64,000 nt of DNA. Source: Halosimplex salinum. Its GTDB lineage: Archaea > Halobacteriota > Halobacteria > Halobacteriales > Haloarculaceae. Location: positions 62,001 through 126,000 of the forward strand of contig NZ_QWGG01000005.1 in assembly GCF_003730195.1 (NCBI RefSeq). The letters are read 5' to 3'. Below, piece by piece: positions 24,723 to 33,901 of the stretch (its first letter is position 1; every line of letters begins with the position of its first letter). Under the pieces are notes generated by a model. The model was not told the DNA's origin, made no database searches, and was given only the letters and a program-made list of their open reading frames with translations. A program made the position numbers and the translations under genes.

Positions 24723-27185
24723 TTACTCTCCGACTCGCACCCGTGTTCCGTTCCGAACCGCCGATTCGGGGACGGTCACGGTTCGTGTCCCGTTCCCCAC
24801 GGCGAGTTCGTACTCGGCGGGGTAGGGGACGACGAGTCGGTACTCGCCGTCGGCGCCGGTCGCGGCCTGCTGGCGGTACAGGAACGACTCGTTGGGGATG
24901 TCCACCGTCGTCCGCGCCTCGACGGTCGTGTTCGCGGACGCGGTCCCCGCGACGGTCGCGCCGGGGACGAGCGTGAACACCTTCTTGCGCGTGGACGCAG
25001 AGGCGAAGACCGCCCGGTAGTGCGAGACGGCGTCGTACCCTTCTTCGGCCCAGCGGCTCCCGTAGGTCACGTAGAGGTGTCGCTGGATCGTGTCGGGACG
25101 GCGCGGCAGCGCCTCGATCACGACGAATCCGGTCTCCTCGTGCAATCGGTCGTACCACCCGGCCGGGTCGTCGTCGTAGACGAACTCCTCGTAGGTGTCC
25201 TGGGCGGTCAGGTAGCTCTGTGACTCCCCGTTGACGAAGTAGTTGAACATCCGGTTGACGCCCCAGCGACTCAGGACGTAGTTCTCGGGGTAGACCAGCT
25301 CTTCGTCCTCGGCGTGGGCGTCGATCCACGTCGCGGTCCGATAGCTCTCGTCGTCGACGACCGCCCCGGAAACCTCTCCGGGCAGATACAGTCCGCTGGT
25401 TCCGACCAGGAGCGTGACGACCGCGACCGTCACCACGACGGACCTGACCGAGAGGGCGTCTCTGTCGACTCTCCACAGCGTCGACCTCCCGTCGGGCGCC
25501 GACGGCCTGTCACCCGGACCCGAACTCGACAGCGGTCCCGTCTCGTGAGCGACACCGGCCGGCGACGCCACGAGTTCCAGGCGGGCGAGCAGCCAGACGA
25601 ACCCGAGGCCGGCGAAGAGGGCCAGCAGCGGCGCGAAGTGCGCGGCGAAGCGGACCTGGAGCGCCGTCAGGAAGAGGAGCCACCAGCCGTAGCCGCTCAG
25701 CGCCAGCCACTGCCGGTCGCCGAGCGCGGCCCGACGCAGGCCCCAGCCCATGACCGGCAGGCCCAGCAGGAGGAACGCGCCCAGCAGTTCGAGTCCGAGC
25801 GCGTGGTCGAGGGTGAACGACGGCGCCTTCTCCCCGATATCCGACCGGAACAGCAGGAACCCGACGCCGTCGAACAGGTCGTCCACCAGCCCCGGGACGA
25901 CTAGCTGTGACAGGAGCAGGACCGCGACGGACGTCCCGATTTCGGCCGCGAGGAGCGTTCGCACGGGCAGGTCTCGGCGACGGACGAGTTCGCCCACTGC
26001 GGCGAGACCGAGTCCGCTCGCGAGCACCAGCCCGGGGACGACCGCGACGGTCACCGACTGCCAGCCCAGCGCGAGGTGGGCGCCGAGGGAGGCGACTGCG
26101 GCGACGGCGGTACCCAGCAGGACCGGTGCGTTCGCCCGCAGCGGGGGACGGTCGTCGGCGACGTCCAGCGGGACCGCCGCGGCGAGGTACCCGGCGACGG
26201 GTACCAGTAGCAGCGGGCTCCCTTCCCACGCCAGGACCTGTGCGGCGAGACAGCCGCCGAGCAGGGCCGCACCGCGACGCGCTCGCGAGCCGAACGGGTC
26301 GTCGACGGTGACCAGCCACGCCAGGACGGCCACCGTCGCCGTCAGCCAGAGCGCGTCGAAGGCGTGGTGGTCACCGAAGCCCAGCGAGGTGCGGAACGCG
26401 AACCCGGGGACGAGCGCGAGCGAGACGGCGGCGGCGAGCCCGACCCGCCGGTCGCCGAGCACGCGGGCGCCGAGCAGGTACACGAGTCCGCCGACGAGGA
26501 CACCGGTGACGACCGGGTACAGCGCGAGGACGGTCCCCGATGCCTCCCGCCCGCCTCCGACCAGCGCACTGACCCACCACATCGTCGCCACGAACAGCGG
26601 CTCGCCCGAGGGGATCCCGACGAGCGTGGACAGCTCCGCCGGGCTCCGGGCGGTCCCGAGGAGCTGATCGACGAGATACCGGTAGTAGTAGGGGTCGTTC
26701 CCGGTGAGCACGACCCGTCCGCTCCTGAACACGTCGGGATAAATGTACGCTCGCGTCCAGACGAACAGCGCGAAGACGACGAGCGCCGTCCCCACGGCCG
26801 GTAGCACGCCCGTGGACGCGTCGGGCCAGTCGATCGACCGTCCGACCGCGGTTTCGCTTCCGCTTCCGGATCCGGTTTCGCTTCCGCTTCCGCTTCCGCT
26901 TCCGCTTCCGCTCCCGGCCCCACTCCCGTCTTCGTCTCCGTTGCGAGCGCCTCGGCCGGCGTCGAGTCCGCTCCTGACGGCGCCGGGGTCCGAGAGACGG
27001 TAGCCGTCGCCCGCTTCCTCGACGATTCCCTGTTCGACGAGCCGGCCGAACGTGCCCGTATCGACGGGCGCGTCCTCGAAGGTCCACGTTTCGGCGTCGT
27101 CGTCGAGATCGAGAAGCGCATTCAGCGTCGTCGCGAACTCGAGGTCGTCCGCGACGCGCTCGGAGAGCCCGCTCCTGTCACTCAT
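24723..27185 (-). CDS. STT3/AglB-like oligosaccharyltransferase-family membrane protein with N-terminal extension
   Basis: An 820-residue protein. Residues 1-75 look like a small winged-helix-type domain. Residues about 80-115 are a Gly/Ser/Glu linker coded by GCTTCC-type repeats. Then follow about 12 membrane spans and a C-terminal globular domain. STT3 features are [13 protein letters not shown] (first acidic loop motif) and [13 protein letters not shown] (DHH motif). In the globular domain the usual WWDYG of oligosaccharyltransferases is replaced by [11 protein letters not shown]. It sits in a sugar-nucleotide cluster, so transfer of a lipid-linked glycan is plausible. The changed acceptor motif means it may be an alternative or inactive paralogue. 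Confidence 0.75.
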   Translation of the reverse strand: MSDRSGLSERVADDLEFATTLNALLDLDDDAETWTFEDAPVDTGTFGRLVEQGIVEEAGDGYRLSDPGAVRSGLDAGRGARNGDEDGSGAGSGSGSGSGSGSETGSGSGSETAVGRSIDWPDASTGVLPAVGTALVVFALFVWTRAYIYPDVFRSGRVVLTGNDPYYYRYLVDQLLGTARSPAELSTLVGIPSGEPLFVATMWWVSALVGGGREASGTVLALYPVVTGVLVGGLVYLLGARVLGDRRVGLAAAVSLALVPGFAFRTSLGFGDHHAFDALWLTATVAVLAWLVTVDDPFGSRARRGAALLGGCLAAQVLAWEGSPLLLVPVAGYLAAAVPLDVADDRPPLRANAPVLLGTAVAAVASLGAHLALGWQSVTVAVVPGLVLASGLGLAAVGELVRRRDLPVRTLLAAEIGTSVAVLLLSQLVVPGLVDDLFDGVGFLLFRSDIGEKAPSFTLDHALGLELLGAFLLLGLPVMGWGLRRAALGDRQWLALSGYGWWLLFLTALQVRFAAHFAPLLALFAGLGFVWLLARLELVASPAGVAHETGPLSSSGPGDRPSAPDGRSTLWRVDRDALSVRSVVVTVAVVTLLVGTSGLYLPGEVSGAVVDDESYRTATWIDAHAEDEELVYPENYVLSRWGVNRMFNYFVNGESQSYLTAQDTYEEFVYDDDPAGWYDRLHEETGFVVIEALPRRPDTIQRHLYVTYGSRWAEEGYDAVSHYRAVFASASTRKKVFTLVPGATVAGTASANTTVEARTTVDIPNESFLYRQQAATGADGEYRLVVPYPAEYELAVGNGTRTVTVPESAVRNGTRVRVGE
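26855..26916. repeat. Hexanucleotide (CTTCCG) repeat tract inside the STT3-like gene
   Basis: Five perfect CTTCCG units (26881-26910) followed by a CTCCCG unit, plus imperfect units on the left, encode the Gly-Ser/Glu linker. The unit length is a multiple of three, so slippage would change linker length without a frameshift. Confidence 0.85.
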
Positions 27186-27394
27186 CTGTTTCAGGATCTG
27201 ACTGTGACGAAAAAGCCGTTGGGATCAGCGGCGACCGAGACCGACGGACTCGCCGATTTCGCGGCCCTTCACCGTCCCGTTCAGGTTCGGTCCGTCCCTC
27301 ACCGTGGCTCGTAAGCCGTCGCGCCGCCGCGACACCGGCGTCTGACCGCCCGGAGTTCGACGGACGTAAACCCCGACCGATCCTCCGGGCCGGT

Positions 27395-27991
27395 ATGCGC
27401 CAGTTCGTCGTCATCGGCCACGAAGCGCCGACGGATCCGGAGTTCTCGCTCGACGACATCGCGGGCGGCGCCGGCCGCCTCGACGTCCTCTGTCGGTGTG
27501 TCACCTCCGCGTTCTTCCTCTCGCACGACATCCGCGAGGCCGTGCGGGTCCACCTCGTCCTCGCCGACGAGTTCACCGTCAGCTTTGACGGTCGGGACCT
27601 CCGGCGACTCAACCCCGACGAGCGTTCGACCGCGGCGCTCGTCCGCAACGCCCTCGAGGAGCGCGCCGAAGCCATCGGCCACCAGCCCGTCGAGACCTCC
27701 CCCGGCGTCTCGCTCACCCGCCGCGGGTTCGAGCCCACCCTCGATGCCGTGGCGCGGGACGGGACGGTGGTTCAGCTCCACGAGGACGGGGACCCCGTCG
27801 TCGACGTCGAACCGCCCGAGAACCCCGTCTTCGTGCTCTCGGACCACCACGACTTCGCCGACCGAGAGGCCGACGTACTGGCCGAGGCGGCCGACGAGCG
27901 GGTTCGGCTCGGTCCCGAAGCGCTCCACGCCGACCACGCGATCACGGTGGCGCACAACTACCTCGACACGGACGGGTTCACCCGGTACTGA
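27395..27991 (+). CDS. trmY: tRNA (pseudouridine-54 N1)-methyltransferase TrmY
   Basis: A 198-residue SPOUT-class methyltransferase starting at the ATG at 27395. It begins [24 protein letters not shown]-knot residues are in [13 protein letters not shown], and the C-terminal region is [19 protein letters not shown], both characteristic of archaeal TrmY. It methylates pseudouridine 54 of the tRNA T-loop to N1-methylpseudouridine. It is cytoplasmic and, fittingly, lies immediately before a tRNA gene. The length matches the family. Confidence 0.92.
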   Translation: MRQFVVIGHEAPTDPEFSLDDIAGGAGRLDVLCRCVTSAFFLSHDIREAVRVHLVLADEFTVSFDGRDLRRLNPDERSTAALVRNALEERAEAIGHQPVETSPGVSLTRRGFEPTLDAVARDGTVVQLHEDGDPVVDVEPPENPVFVLSDHHDFADREADVLAEAADERVRLGPEALHADHAITVAHNYLDTDGFTRY

Positions 27992-28076
27992 GGTGCGTTC
28001 GGGTCGCCGTCCGGCCCTGAGCCGGGTTCGGAACTGTTAAAACCAGCCGGCGTTTTTGTTCAGGTGCTACCAGCAC

Positions 28077-28149
28077 GGGCCGGTGGGGTAGCTTGGTATC
28101 CTTCGGCCTTCGGGTGGCCGTAACCGCGATTCGAATTCGCGCCGGCCCA
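28077..28149 (+). tRNA. tRNA-Pro (anticodon CGG)
   Basis: A 73-nt cloverleaf: acceptor GGGCCGG (28077-28083) pairs with CCGGCCC (28142-28148), with discriminator A at 28149. The D-loop contains GGGGTAGCTTGG. The anticodon stem CGGCC/GGCCG closes the loop TTCGGGT, so the anticodon is CGG, reading proline CCG. The T-arm is CGCGA-TTCGAAT-TCGCG. No CCA is encoded and no intron is seen. A TATA-like GTTAAAAC lies 34-41 nt upstream. Confidence 0.95.
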
Positions 28150-28315
28150 TTTCTACCCCTTTCAGTACGCGAGGAGCGAAGCGTCCACATCGCCACTTTC
28201 ACCAGTTCAGACGCCTGTACGCGACGATCCGGCAGTCACTGTCCTGTCCGATACATCGCGAAACCGAGTCCAAGTGGCAATCAGAGTTACGACCGATCCG
28301 ATCGAACTCTCGGGT

Positions 28316-28513
28316 ATGTCGGTGGAGGAACAGCGACAGCGAGTGGAACCGGTGGAGTGTGCGGCCAACCACGACCCCGTCGAGATGTACGAGAAGGAGG
28401 CGTTCGGGACCGCGGTCACGTACGAGTGTCCGACCTGTGGACGGGTGATCGAGCTGGACTTCTTCGGCTCGGAGGTAGAGCGAGAGGTACTGGACGAGGG
28501 GAACCTCTGCTGA
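28316..28513 (+). CDS. Small zinc-ribbon-like protein
   Basis: A 65-residue acidic protein starting at the ATG at 28316. One clear Cys pair is YECPTCGRVIELDFFG; other cysteines are at VECAANH near the start and NLC at the C-terminus, together allowing a four-Cys zinc site. Small proteins of this kind are common and mostly uncharacterised in haloarchaea. It stands between tRNA-Pro and the NDUFA9-like gene. No function is assigned. Confidence 0.6.
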   Translation: MSVEEQRQRVEPVECAANHDPVEMYEKEAFGTAVTYECPTCGRVIELDFFGSEVEREVLDEGNLC

Positions 28514-28642
28514 GCACTCGGAGGCTCCTTCGGAGTGGCGAGACACGTCTGGTCGAACTGTCGAACAGACGGGCCCAGAAACTGCGGATACACGACCAGT
28601 TGGGCGGGAACGTTTAGGGTGATGCCGTCCTAGGGTTCTGAC

Positions 28643-29548
28643 ATGAACGTGCTCGTCGTCGGCGGGAGCGGCTTCATCGGGACGCACCTGAGCGAGGAAC
28701 TGGTCGAGCGGGGCCACGAGGTGACCGTGCTCTCTCGGGACCCCAGCGGCGAGGGACTCCCGGCCGAGGTCGAGACGTACGCGGGCGACGTGACAGATTA
28801 CGACTCCATCGAGGGGGCGTTCGAGGGAAAGGACGCAGTGGTGTTCCTCGTCGCGCTGGAACCGATGTACAAGCCGAAGGGCGGTGACGAGATGCACGAT
28901 CGCGTCCATCGTGGCGGCACCGAGCACTGTGTGCGGGCCGCAGAGGCACACGGCGTCGACCGGTTCCTCCAGATGAGCGCGCTCAGCGCGGACCCCGAGG
29001 CCGCGACGCACTACCTCCGGGCGAAGGGTCGGGCCGAGGAACTCGTCCGCGACTCGGACCTCGAATGGGTGATCTTCCGGCCGTCGATCGTCTTCGGCGA
29101 GGGCGGCGGGTTCGTCAAGTTCACCGAGAAACTCAAGTCCTGGTTCGCCCCAGGGCTGCCGGTGTACCCGCTCCCCGGTGGCGGCAAACTGACGCGATTC
29201 CAGCCGATTCTGGTCGACGACTTCGTCCCGATGATGGCCGACGCCGTCGAGGACGACGAACACGTCGGTCAGATCTACGAAATCGGCGGTCCAGAGGTGC
29301 TGACGCTGCGGGAGGTGACTGAGGCGGTTTACGACGCCGAGGGGAAGTCGATCTCGATCGTTCCGCTGCCGATGGCGGTCGCCAACCTCGGGCTCTCGGT
29401 ACTCGGGACCGTCGGGTTCCCGATGGGCAGAGACCAGTTTCGATCGCTCCGGCTCGACAACACAACTGACCGAAACGACGTGGGGGCGTTCGGCGTCAGC
29501 GAGTCCGAGATGACGACGTTCCGGTCGTATCTGGGCCTCGCAGGCTGA
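28643..29548 (+). CDS. NAD(P)-binding epimerase-family protein, NDUFA9-like
   Basis: A 301-residue atypical short-chain dehydrogenase with an N-terminal Rossmann motif VVGGSGFIGTHL. It lacks the usual YxxxK active site; the equivalent region reads HYLRAKGRAEELV, so a Lys is present without the normal Tyr spacing. LEWVIFRPSIVFGEG and the C-terminal GPEVLTLREVTEAV match the complex-I accessory subunit NDUFA9 family and prokaryotic relatives. It may bind NAD(P)H as a redox sensor or reductase. It is monocistronic and cytoplasmic or peripheral to the membrane. Confidence 0.8.
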   Translation: MNVLVVGGSGFIGTHLSEELVERGHEVTVLSRDPSGEGLPAEVETYAGDVTDYDSIEGAFEGKDAVVFLVALEPMYKPKGGDEMHDRVHRGGTEHCVRAAEAHGVDRFLQMSALSADPEAATHYLRAKGRAEELVRDSDLEWVIFRPSIVFGEGGGFVKFTEKLKSWFAPGLPVYPLPGGGKLTRFQPILVDDFVPMMADAVEDDEHVGQIYEIGGPEVLTLREVTEAVYDAEGKSISIVPLPMAVANLGLSVLGTVGFPMGRDQFRSLRLDNTTDRNDVGAFGVSESEMTTFRSYLGLAG

Positions 29549-29731
29549 CGGCTCAGACCTGTGCTGTGGTGGCTATTGTCACGGGCGTGTCATCGGTCGG
29601 CACACCGTTTCGTCCCGATATCGGCGCTTTCGCTCCGTACCGGGTAAAGAACTGCTTACCGCGTCGGTGTCGGCGGATTACGTCGAGAGCGGTTACTCGA
29701 TTGACGCTTTCAGGTTCGATAGGCGGGCAAA

Positions 29732-29741
29732 AAACTTATAT
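29732..29741 (+). promoter_or_regulatory. cetZ1 promoter (TATA box)
   Basis: AAACTTATAT lies about 40-50 nt before the cetZ1 ATG at 29782, preceded by an A-rich BRE-like segment (GGCAAAAA). A second A/T stretch (GTTTATTTCTC) fills the leader. It is probably the promoter of the cetZ1-31717-cofC run. Confidence 0.5.
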
Positions 29742-29781
29742 CCGCGATGGGACTGTTTATTTCTCAACGGTAACCGCAGCT

Positions 29782-30966
29782 ATGAAATTGGCGATGATCG
29801 GCTTCGGGCAGGCCGGCGGCAAGATAGTTGACAAGTTCCTCGAATACGACGAGGCTACCGGGAGCGGGATCGTTCGCTCCGCGGTCGCAGTCAACACAGC
29901 CAAGGCGGACCTGCTCGGGCTAGAACGAATTCCGGAGGAGAATCGAGTACTGATCGGTCAGGCGCGCGTGAAAGGTCACGGCGTCGGGGCCGACAACGAG
30001 CTCGGCGCGGAGATCGCCGAGGAAGACATCGACGAGATCCAGGGGGCCATCGACAACATCCCGGTCCACGAGATCGACGCGTTCATGATCGTCGCCGGGC
30101 TCGGCGGCGGGACCGGTTCGGGCGGTTCGCCCGTACTGGCCAAGCACCTCAAGCGCATCTACACCGAACCGGTGTACGGGCTGGGCGTCCTGCCCGGCGG
30201 CGACGAGGGTGGCATCTACACGCTCAACGCCGCGCGCTCGTTCCAGACGTTCGTGCGCGAGGTCGACAACCTGCTCGTGTTCGACAACGACGCCTGGCGC
30301 AAGTCCGGCGAGTCGATGGAGAGCGGCTACGAGGAGATCAACGACGAGATCGTCCGGCGCTTCGGCGTTCTGTTCGGCGCCGGCGAGGTCGGCGCGGGCG
30401 ACGAGGTCGCAGAGAGCGTCGTGGACTCCTCGGAGATCATCAACACGCTCTCCGGCGGCGGCGTCTCCACGGTCGGCTACGCTGCGGAGTCGGTCGAGGA
30501 GAGCGACTCCGGCGGCCTGCTCTCGCGGTTCAAGGGGGACGACGACGGCATCGACGACAGCGGCATGGACACGGCGAACACCACCAACCGCATCACGTCG
30601 CTGGTCCGGAAGGCGGCGCTGGGTCGCCTGACGCTCCCCTGTGAGATCGACGGTGCCGAGCGGGCGCTGCTCGTGATGAGCGGTCCCTCGAACCATCTCA
30701 ACCGGAAAGGCATAGAGCGCGGGCGGAAGTGGCTCGAGGAGCAGACCGGTTCGATGGAGGTCCGCGGTGGCGACTACCCGGTTCACGAGAACAACGTCGC
30801 CGCGTCGATCCTGCTGTCGGGCGTGCACAACGTCCCGCGGATCAAGGAGCTCCAGCAGGTCGCCATCGAGGCCCAGGACAACATCGACGACATCCGGCAG
30901 CAAAGCGAAGAGAACTTAGAGGAGTTGGTGGAAGATGACGAAGATGAGCTGGATCCGCTCTTCTAA
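29782..30966 (+). CDS. cetZ1: Tubulin/FtsZ-family cytoskeletal protein CetZ1
   Basis: A 394-residue CetZ starting at the ATG at 29782. Upstream in-frame codons are not used, because a promoter lies inside that stretch. Nucleotide-binding residues include GFGQAGGKIVD at the N-terminus and the tubulin signature GLGGGTGSGG (near residue 108). The T7/GTPase region is NRITSLVRKAALGRLTL. The C-terminal tail EELVEDDEDELDPLF is acidic, as in Haloferax CetZ1, which polymerises at the membrane and controls cell shape and motility. It overlaps the next gene, a signal-peptide/membrane protein, by 32 bp, implying translational coupling. Confidence 0.93.
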   Translation: MKLAMIGFGQAGGKIVDKFLEYDEATGSGIVRSAVAVNTAKADLLGLERIPEENRVLIGQARVKGHGVGADNELGAEIAEEDIDEIQGAIDNIPVHEIDAFMIVAGLGGGTGSGGSPVLAKHLKRIYTEPVYGLGVLPGGDEGGIYTLNAARSFQTFVREVDNLLVFDNDAWRKSGESMESGYEEINDEIVRRFGVLFGAGEVGAGDEVAESVVDSSEIINTLSGGGVSTVGYAAESVEESDSGGLLSRFKGDDDGIDDSGMDTANTTNRITSLVRKAALGRLTLPCEIDGAERALLVMSGPSNHLNRKGIERGRKWLEEQTGSMEVRGGDYPVHENNVAASILLSGVHNVPRIKELQQVAIEAQDNIDDIRQQSEENLEELVEDDEDELDPLF

Positions 30967-31717
30967 GAGCGCGACGCTGGTCGTATTGCTCGCCCTCTCG
31001 CTCTCGGTCGCCGGGACAGCCGGTGCTATCTCGGTCGTCTCCGGCGACGCGCCCGAAGACGCGCGCGTCGGCGAGACGGTGACGACGACGGTCACCATCG
31101 AGGACCCGTTCGTCGACATGCCCGACCAGTGGACGCTCCAGGGGAGTACGGAACTCGAGAGCGTCAGCTGGACTATCGTGGTCCGCCAGCAGGGCGAACA
31201 GGTCGAGCAGGAAAACTACGGTGACCAGTCCTTCGAACAGGCGCTGAACGCCAGTAACGGCGGCGACACCGTCGAGATCGAACTCACCGGCGACGTGCCG
31301 GAAGTCTCGAACTACACGTACGAGCCCCGCGAGACGTTCACGCTCTACGACTTCGACACGACCCAGGGGAGTTCGACCAGCGACCTCAACGAGTCGCAGG
31401 TCCACCACTACACGAACGACAGCCGCGACGCGCGACTCGCCATCGACGACGCGTCGGCCGCGATCAACGAGACCGGTGGGAACAGCGAGGCAGAGTCCCA
31501 GCGCGACCGCGCCATCTCGGCCTACGAGAACAGCAACTTCGACAACGCACAGTCGCTGGCCAGTGACGCACAGGACCAGGCCGAGCAGGCCCAGGAGTCC
31601 GCCCAGCGGACCCAGACGATCCTGATGGGCGTCGGTGCCCTCATCGTCCTGCTCGTCGTAGTCGGCGGCATCTACTACTGGCGCTCCAACAAGGACGAAC
31701 CCACGAAGCTCCAGTAG
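30935..31717 (+). CDS. Secreted, C-terminally membrane-anchored protein coupled to cetZ1
   Basis: A 260-residue protein with an N-terminal signal peptide (SATLVVLLALSLSVAGTAGA), an extracellular beta-rich region with ETVTTTVTIEDPF and VEIELTGDVPE, a helical Gln/Ala/Glu-rich segment (about 190-225, DAQDQAEQAQESAQRTQ) likely to form a coiled coil, and a final transmembrane helix (ILMGVGALIVLLVVVGGIYY) before a short cytoplasmic KDEPTKLQ tail. It overlaps cetZ1 by 32 bp and abuts cofC (stop then ATG). The linkage with cetZ1 suggests a cell-surface or shape role, perhaps an anchor. This is inference; no family is recognised. Confidence 0.75.
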   Translation: MTKMSWIRSSKSATLVVLLALSLSVAGTAGAISVVSGDAPEDARVGETVTTTVTIEDPFVDMPDQWTLQGSTELESVSWTIVVRQQGEQVEQENYGDQSFEQALNASNGGDTVEIELTGDVPEVSNYTYEPRETFTLYDFDTTQGSSTSDLNESQVHHYTNDSRDARLAIDDASAAINETGGNSEAESQRDRAISAYENSNFDNAQSLASDAQDQAEQAQESAQRTQTILMGVGALIVLLVVVGGIYYWRSNKDEPTKLQ

Positions 31718-32359
31718 ATGCGCGTCGTCGTCCCGTTCGACGCCGAGCGGCCCAAGACCCGCCTCGCCGCCCTTCTCGACGAGGCCGAACGCGCCGCGTT
31801 CGCACGGGCGATGCTCGACGACGTGCTCGACGCGCTTTCGACGCTCGACAGCGAGCGACGCGTCTCGGTCGACCCGCTCGTCCTCGCGACGACGCCCGTC
31901 GACTGCGACGCGCCGGTGGCCGTCGACGACCGCCCGCTCACCGAGGCCGTGAACGCGCGGCTTCCCGAGGGCGCGGACGACGACCCGGTCGCGGTCGTCA
32001 TGGCCGACCTCGCGCTCGCGACGCCCGACGCCCTCGAACGGCTGTTCGAACCCGACGCGGACGTGGTGCTCGCGCCGGGACGGGGCGGCGGGACGAACGC
32101 GCTCGTCGTCCGCGACGCCGACTTCCGCGTCGACTACCACGGCGCGTCCTTCCGCGACCACCGCGAGATCGCGCGAGAAGTCGGCGCGACCCTCGCGGTC
32201 GTCGACTCCGTCCGGCTCTCGACGGACGTCGACGAGTCGGCAGATCTCGTCGAGGTCCTGCTCCACGGCGAGGGCGGGGCGGCCGAGTGGCTCCGCGACG
32301 CGGGATTCGAACTCGCGACGGACGAGGGGCGGGTCGAAGTCGAGCGGAATTCGGGATGA
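31718..32359 (+). CDS. cofC: 2-phospho-L-lactate guanylyltransferase CofC
   Basis: A 213-residue nucleotidyltransferase of coenzyme F420 biosynthesis. It starts [19 protein letters not shown], where Pro/Lys/Arg form the nucleotide-binding loop. The metal-binding region is [14 protein letters not shown], followed by [14 protein letters not shown] and YHGASFRDH. It condenses 2-phospholactate (or PEP) with GTP for side-chain assembly. The ATG follows the previous stop directly. cofG lies 355 bp downstream and cofH further on, so three F420 genes sit within 8 kb. The length is normal for the family. Confidence 0.9.
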   Translation: MRVVVPFDAERPKTRLAALLDEAERAAFARAMLDDVLDALSTLDSERRVSVDPLVLATTPVDCDAPVAVDDRPLTEAVNARLPEGADDDPVAVVMADLALATPDALERLFEPDADVVLAPGRGGGTNALVVRDADFRVDYHGASFRDHREIAREVGATLAVVDSVRLSTDVDESADLVEVLLHGEGGAAEWLRDAGFELATDEGRVEVERNSG

Positions 32360-32713
32360 ACCCGAACGAAATTCGGACAACGGTTTTGACCGGCCGACCC
32401 AGAGGATCGCACGCACGGGCCGGTCCCGTGTAGCTGGGTCGCGTCTCGCGCCGCGTCCCCGGACTGTGTCGACCTGGCGCCTCGGCGGATCGCTCCCAAC
32501 TGCCCCGTTGCCCGCGGACCGAGGGGGGTAGCACAGTCCACCGTTCCACGGTCGGCGACCCCGGGTCGGTCGCCGACCATCTCCCGTGTCCCAGTCGGCA
32601 GTTCTCTCCTGTCCATCGTGTCCCGGTCGCCAGTGCTCTGTCGTCCATCAGTCGTCTCCTCGCTCCTCGCCGGGAGCGTCAAGGCTTTGCCCGTCGAACG
32701 TGGACGGGGGAGT
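32360..32713. other. 354-bp non-coding leader upstream of cofG with strong dyad and tandem duplication
   Basis: No gene is seen. A perfect 10-bp hairpin, GGTCGGCGAC (32550-32559) with GTCGCCGACC (32569-32578), has a 9-nt loop. It is followed by an imperfect 32-bp tandem duplication (32586-32617 and 32618-32649, about three-quarters identical) about 65-130 nt before the cofG GTG. ACGGG-CCGGT-CCCGT near 32415 is another small dyad. This could be a structured mRNA leader or an operator array. Confidence 0.4.
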
Positions 32714-33862
32714 GTGATACCCGGCGCGGACGAGTACGACGTCGACATCGACCCGTCCACCGAAGCGGTGGAGCGACTGCTCGCGGTCACGCCCGACGAC
32801 GTGGAACCGGCGGACGAGTTGACGTTCGCTCGCAACGTGTTCGTCCCGCTGACGACGGCCTGCCGCTACACCTGCACCTACTGCACCTACTACGACCCGC
32901 CCGGCCAGGCGACGCTCATGTCCCCCGAGGAGGTCCGGGACGTGGTTCGCACCGGCGCCGCCGCCGGCTGTACGGAAGCCCTCTTCACGTTCGGCGACGA
33001 CCCCGACGACCGCTACACCGCGGTCCACGACCAGCTCGACGAGTGGGGCCACGACTCCATCCACACCTACCTCCGCGAAGTCTGCGAGATAACCCTCGAC
33101 GAGGGGCTGCTCCCCCACTCGAATCCCGGCGACCAGACGCGCGAGCAGATGGCGACCGTCGCCGACGTGAACGCGAGCATGGGCGTCATGCTCGAGACAA
33201 CCGCCGACGTGCAGGCCCACGGCGGCCCGCGCGCCAAGAACCCGGGACAGCGCCTGAACACCATCCGCACCGCGGGGCAACTGGGCGTCCCGTTCACGAC
33301 GGGGATCCTCGTCGGGATCGGCGAGGACTGGGCGGACCGCGCGGAGAGCCTGCTCGCGATTCGCGAGTTGCACGAGCGCTACGACCACGTCCAGGAGGTC
33401 ATCGTCCAGCCCGTCCGGGAGAACGAGCGCTGGACGGACGGCTCGACGGGCGTCGAGACGCTCCGGCGGACGGTCGCGATGGCCCGCGCCGCCCTCCCGG
33501 ACGAGGTGTCGGTGCAGGTTCCGCCCAACCTCGCGCCCGTCCGAGAGGTGATCGACTGCGGTGTCGACGACCTCGGCGGAGTGTCGCCGGTGACCGACGA
33601 CCACGTCAACCCCGACTACTCGTGGCCGGCGCTCCGCGAACTCGAAGACGTCGCGGAGTACGCGGGCGTCCCGCTCGACGAACGACTGCCCGTCTACCAG
33701 CGGTACCTCCCGGCGCGTCTCCGGAACGCCGGCGTCGAACCCGCGGACCCACCCGCGGAAGTCGACCGCTGGGTCTCCCCGGACATCGAGGCCGCCATGG
33801 ACGCGGCCGACGACGCGGGCGAGCGCTACCGCGCGGTTATCTCGGGTACGGCGGCCGATTGA
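32714..33862 (+). CDS. cofG: 7,8-didemethyl-8-hydroxy-5-deazariboflavin synthase subunit CofG
   Basis: A 382-residue radical-SAM enzyme. I choose the GTG at 32714 (preceded by GGGGGAG) because residues upstream of VIPGADEYDVDI look non-conserved and come from repeat DNA. The iron-sulfur motif is CRYTCTYC (CxxxCxxC). The TIM-barrel continues through HSNPGDQTREQMATV, GILVGIGEDWADRAESL and SPVTDDHVNPDYSWP. With CofH it makes the F0 chromophore of coenzyme F420 from tyrosine and a flavin precursor. In archaea CofG and CofH are separate proteins; cofH is encoded at 38238-39641 on the other strand. Cytoplasmic. Confidence 0.92.
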   Translation: MIPGADEYDVDIDPSTEAVERLLAVTPDDVEPADELTFARNVFVPLTTACRYTCTYCTYYDPPGQATLMSPEEVRDVVRTGAAAGCTEALFTFGDDPDDRYTAVHDQLDEWGHDSIHTYLREVCEITLDEGLLPHSNPGDQTREQMATVADVNASMGVMLETTADVQAHGGPRAKNPGQRLNTIRTAGQLGVPFTTGILVGIGEDWADRAESLLAIRELHERYDHVQEVIVQPVRENERWTDGSTGVETLRRTVAMARAALPDEVSVQVPPNLAPVREVIDCGVDDLGGVSPVTDDHVNPDYSWPALRELEDVAEYAGVPLDERLPVYQRYLPARLRNAGVEPADPPAEVDRWVSPDIEAAMDAADDAGERYRAVISGTAAD

Positions 33863-33901
33863 GGAGACCGCCACCGCCCGACCGCCTCCGCGCTCTCCCG
33901 C

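Noticed and set aside
28643-29548. The NDUFA9-like protein as a UDP-sugar epimerase of the glycan cluster
   Set aside because: The YxxxK catalytic pair is missing and the C-terminal pattern follows NDUFA9-like proteins.
32400-32450. tRNA-like sequence (GGGCCGG...TAGCTGGGTCGCG) before cofG
   Set aside because: It recalls the acceptor and D-arm of the real tRNA-Pro at 28077, but no anticodon arm or T-arm can be folded.
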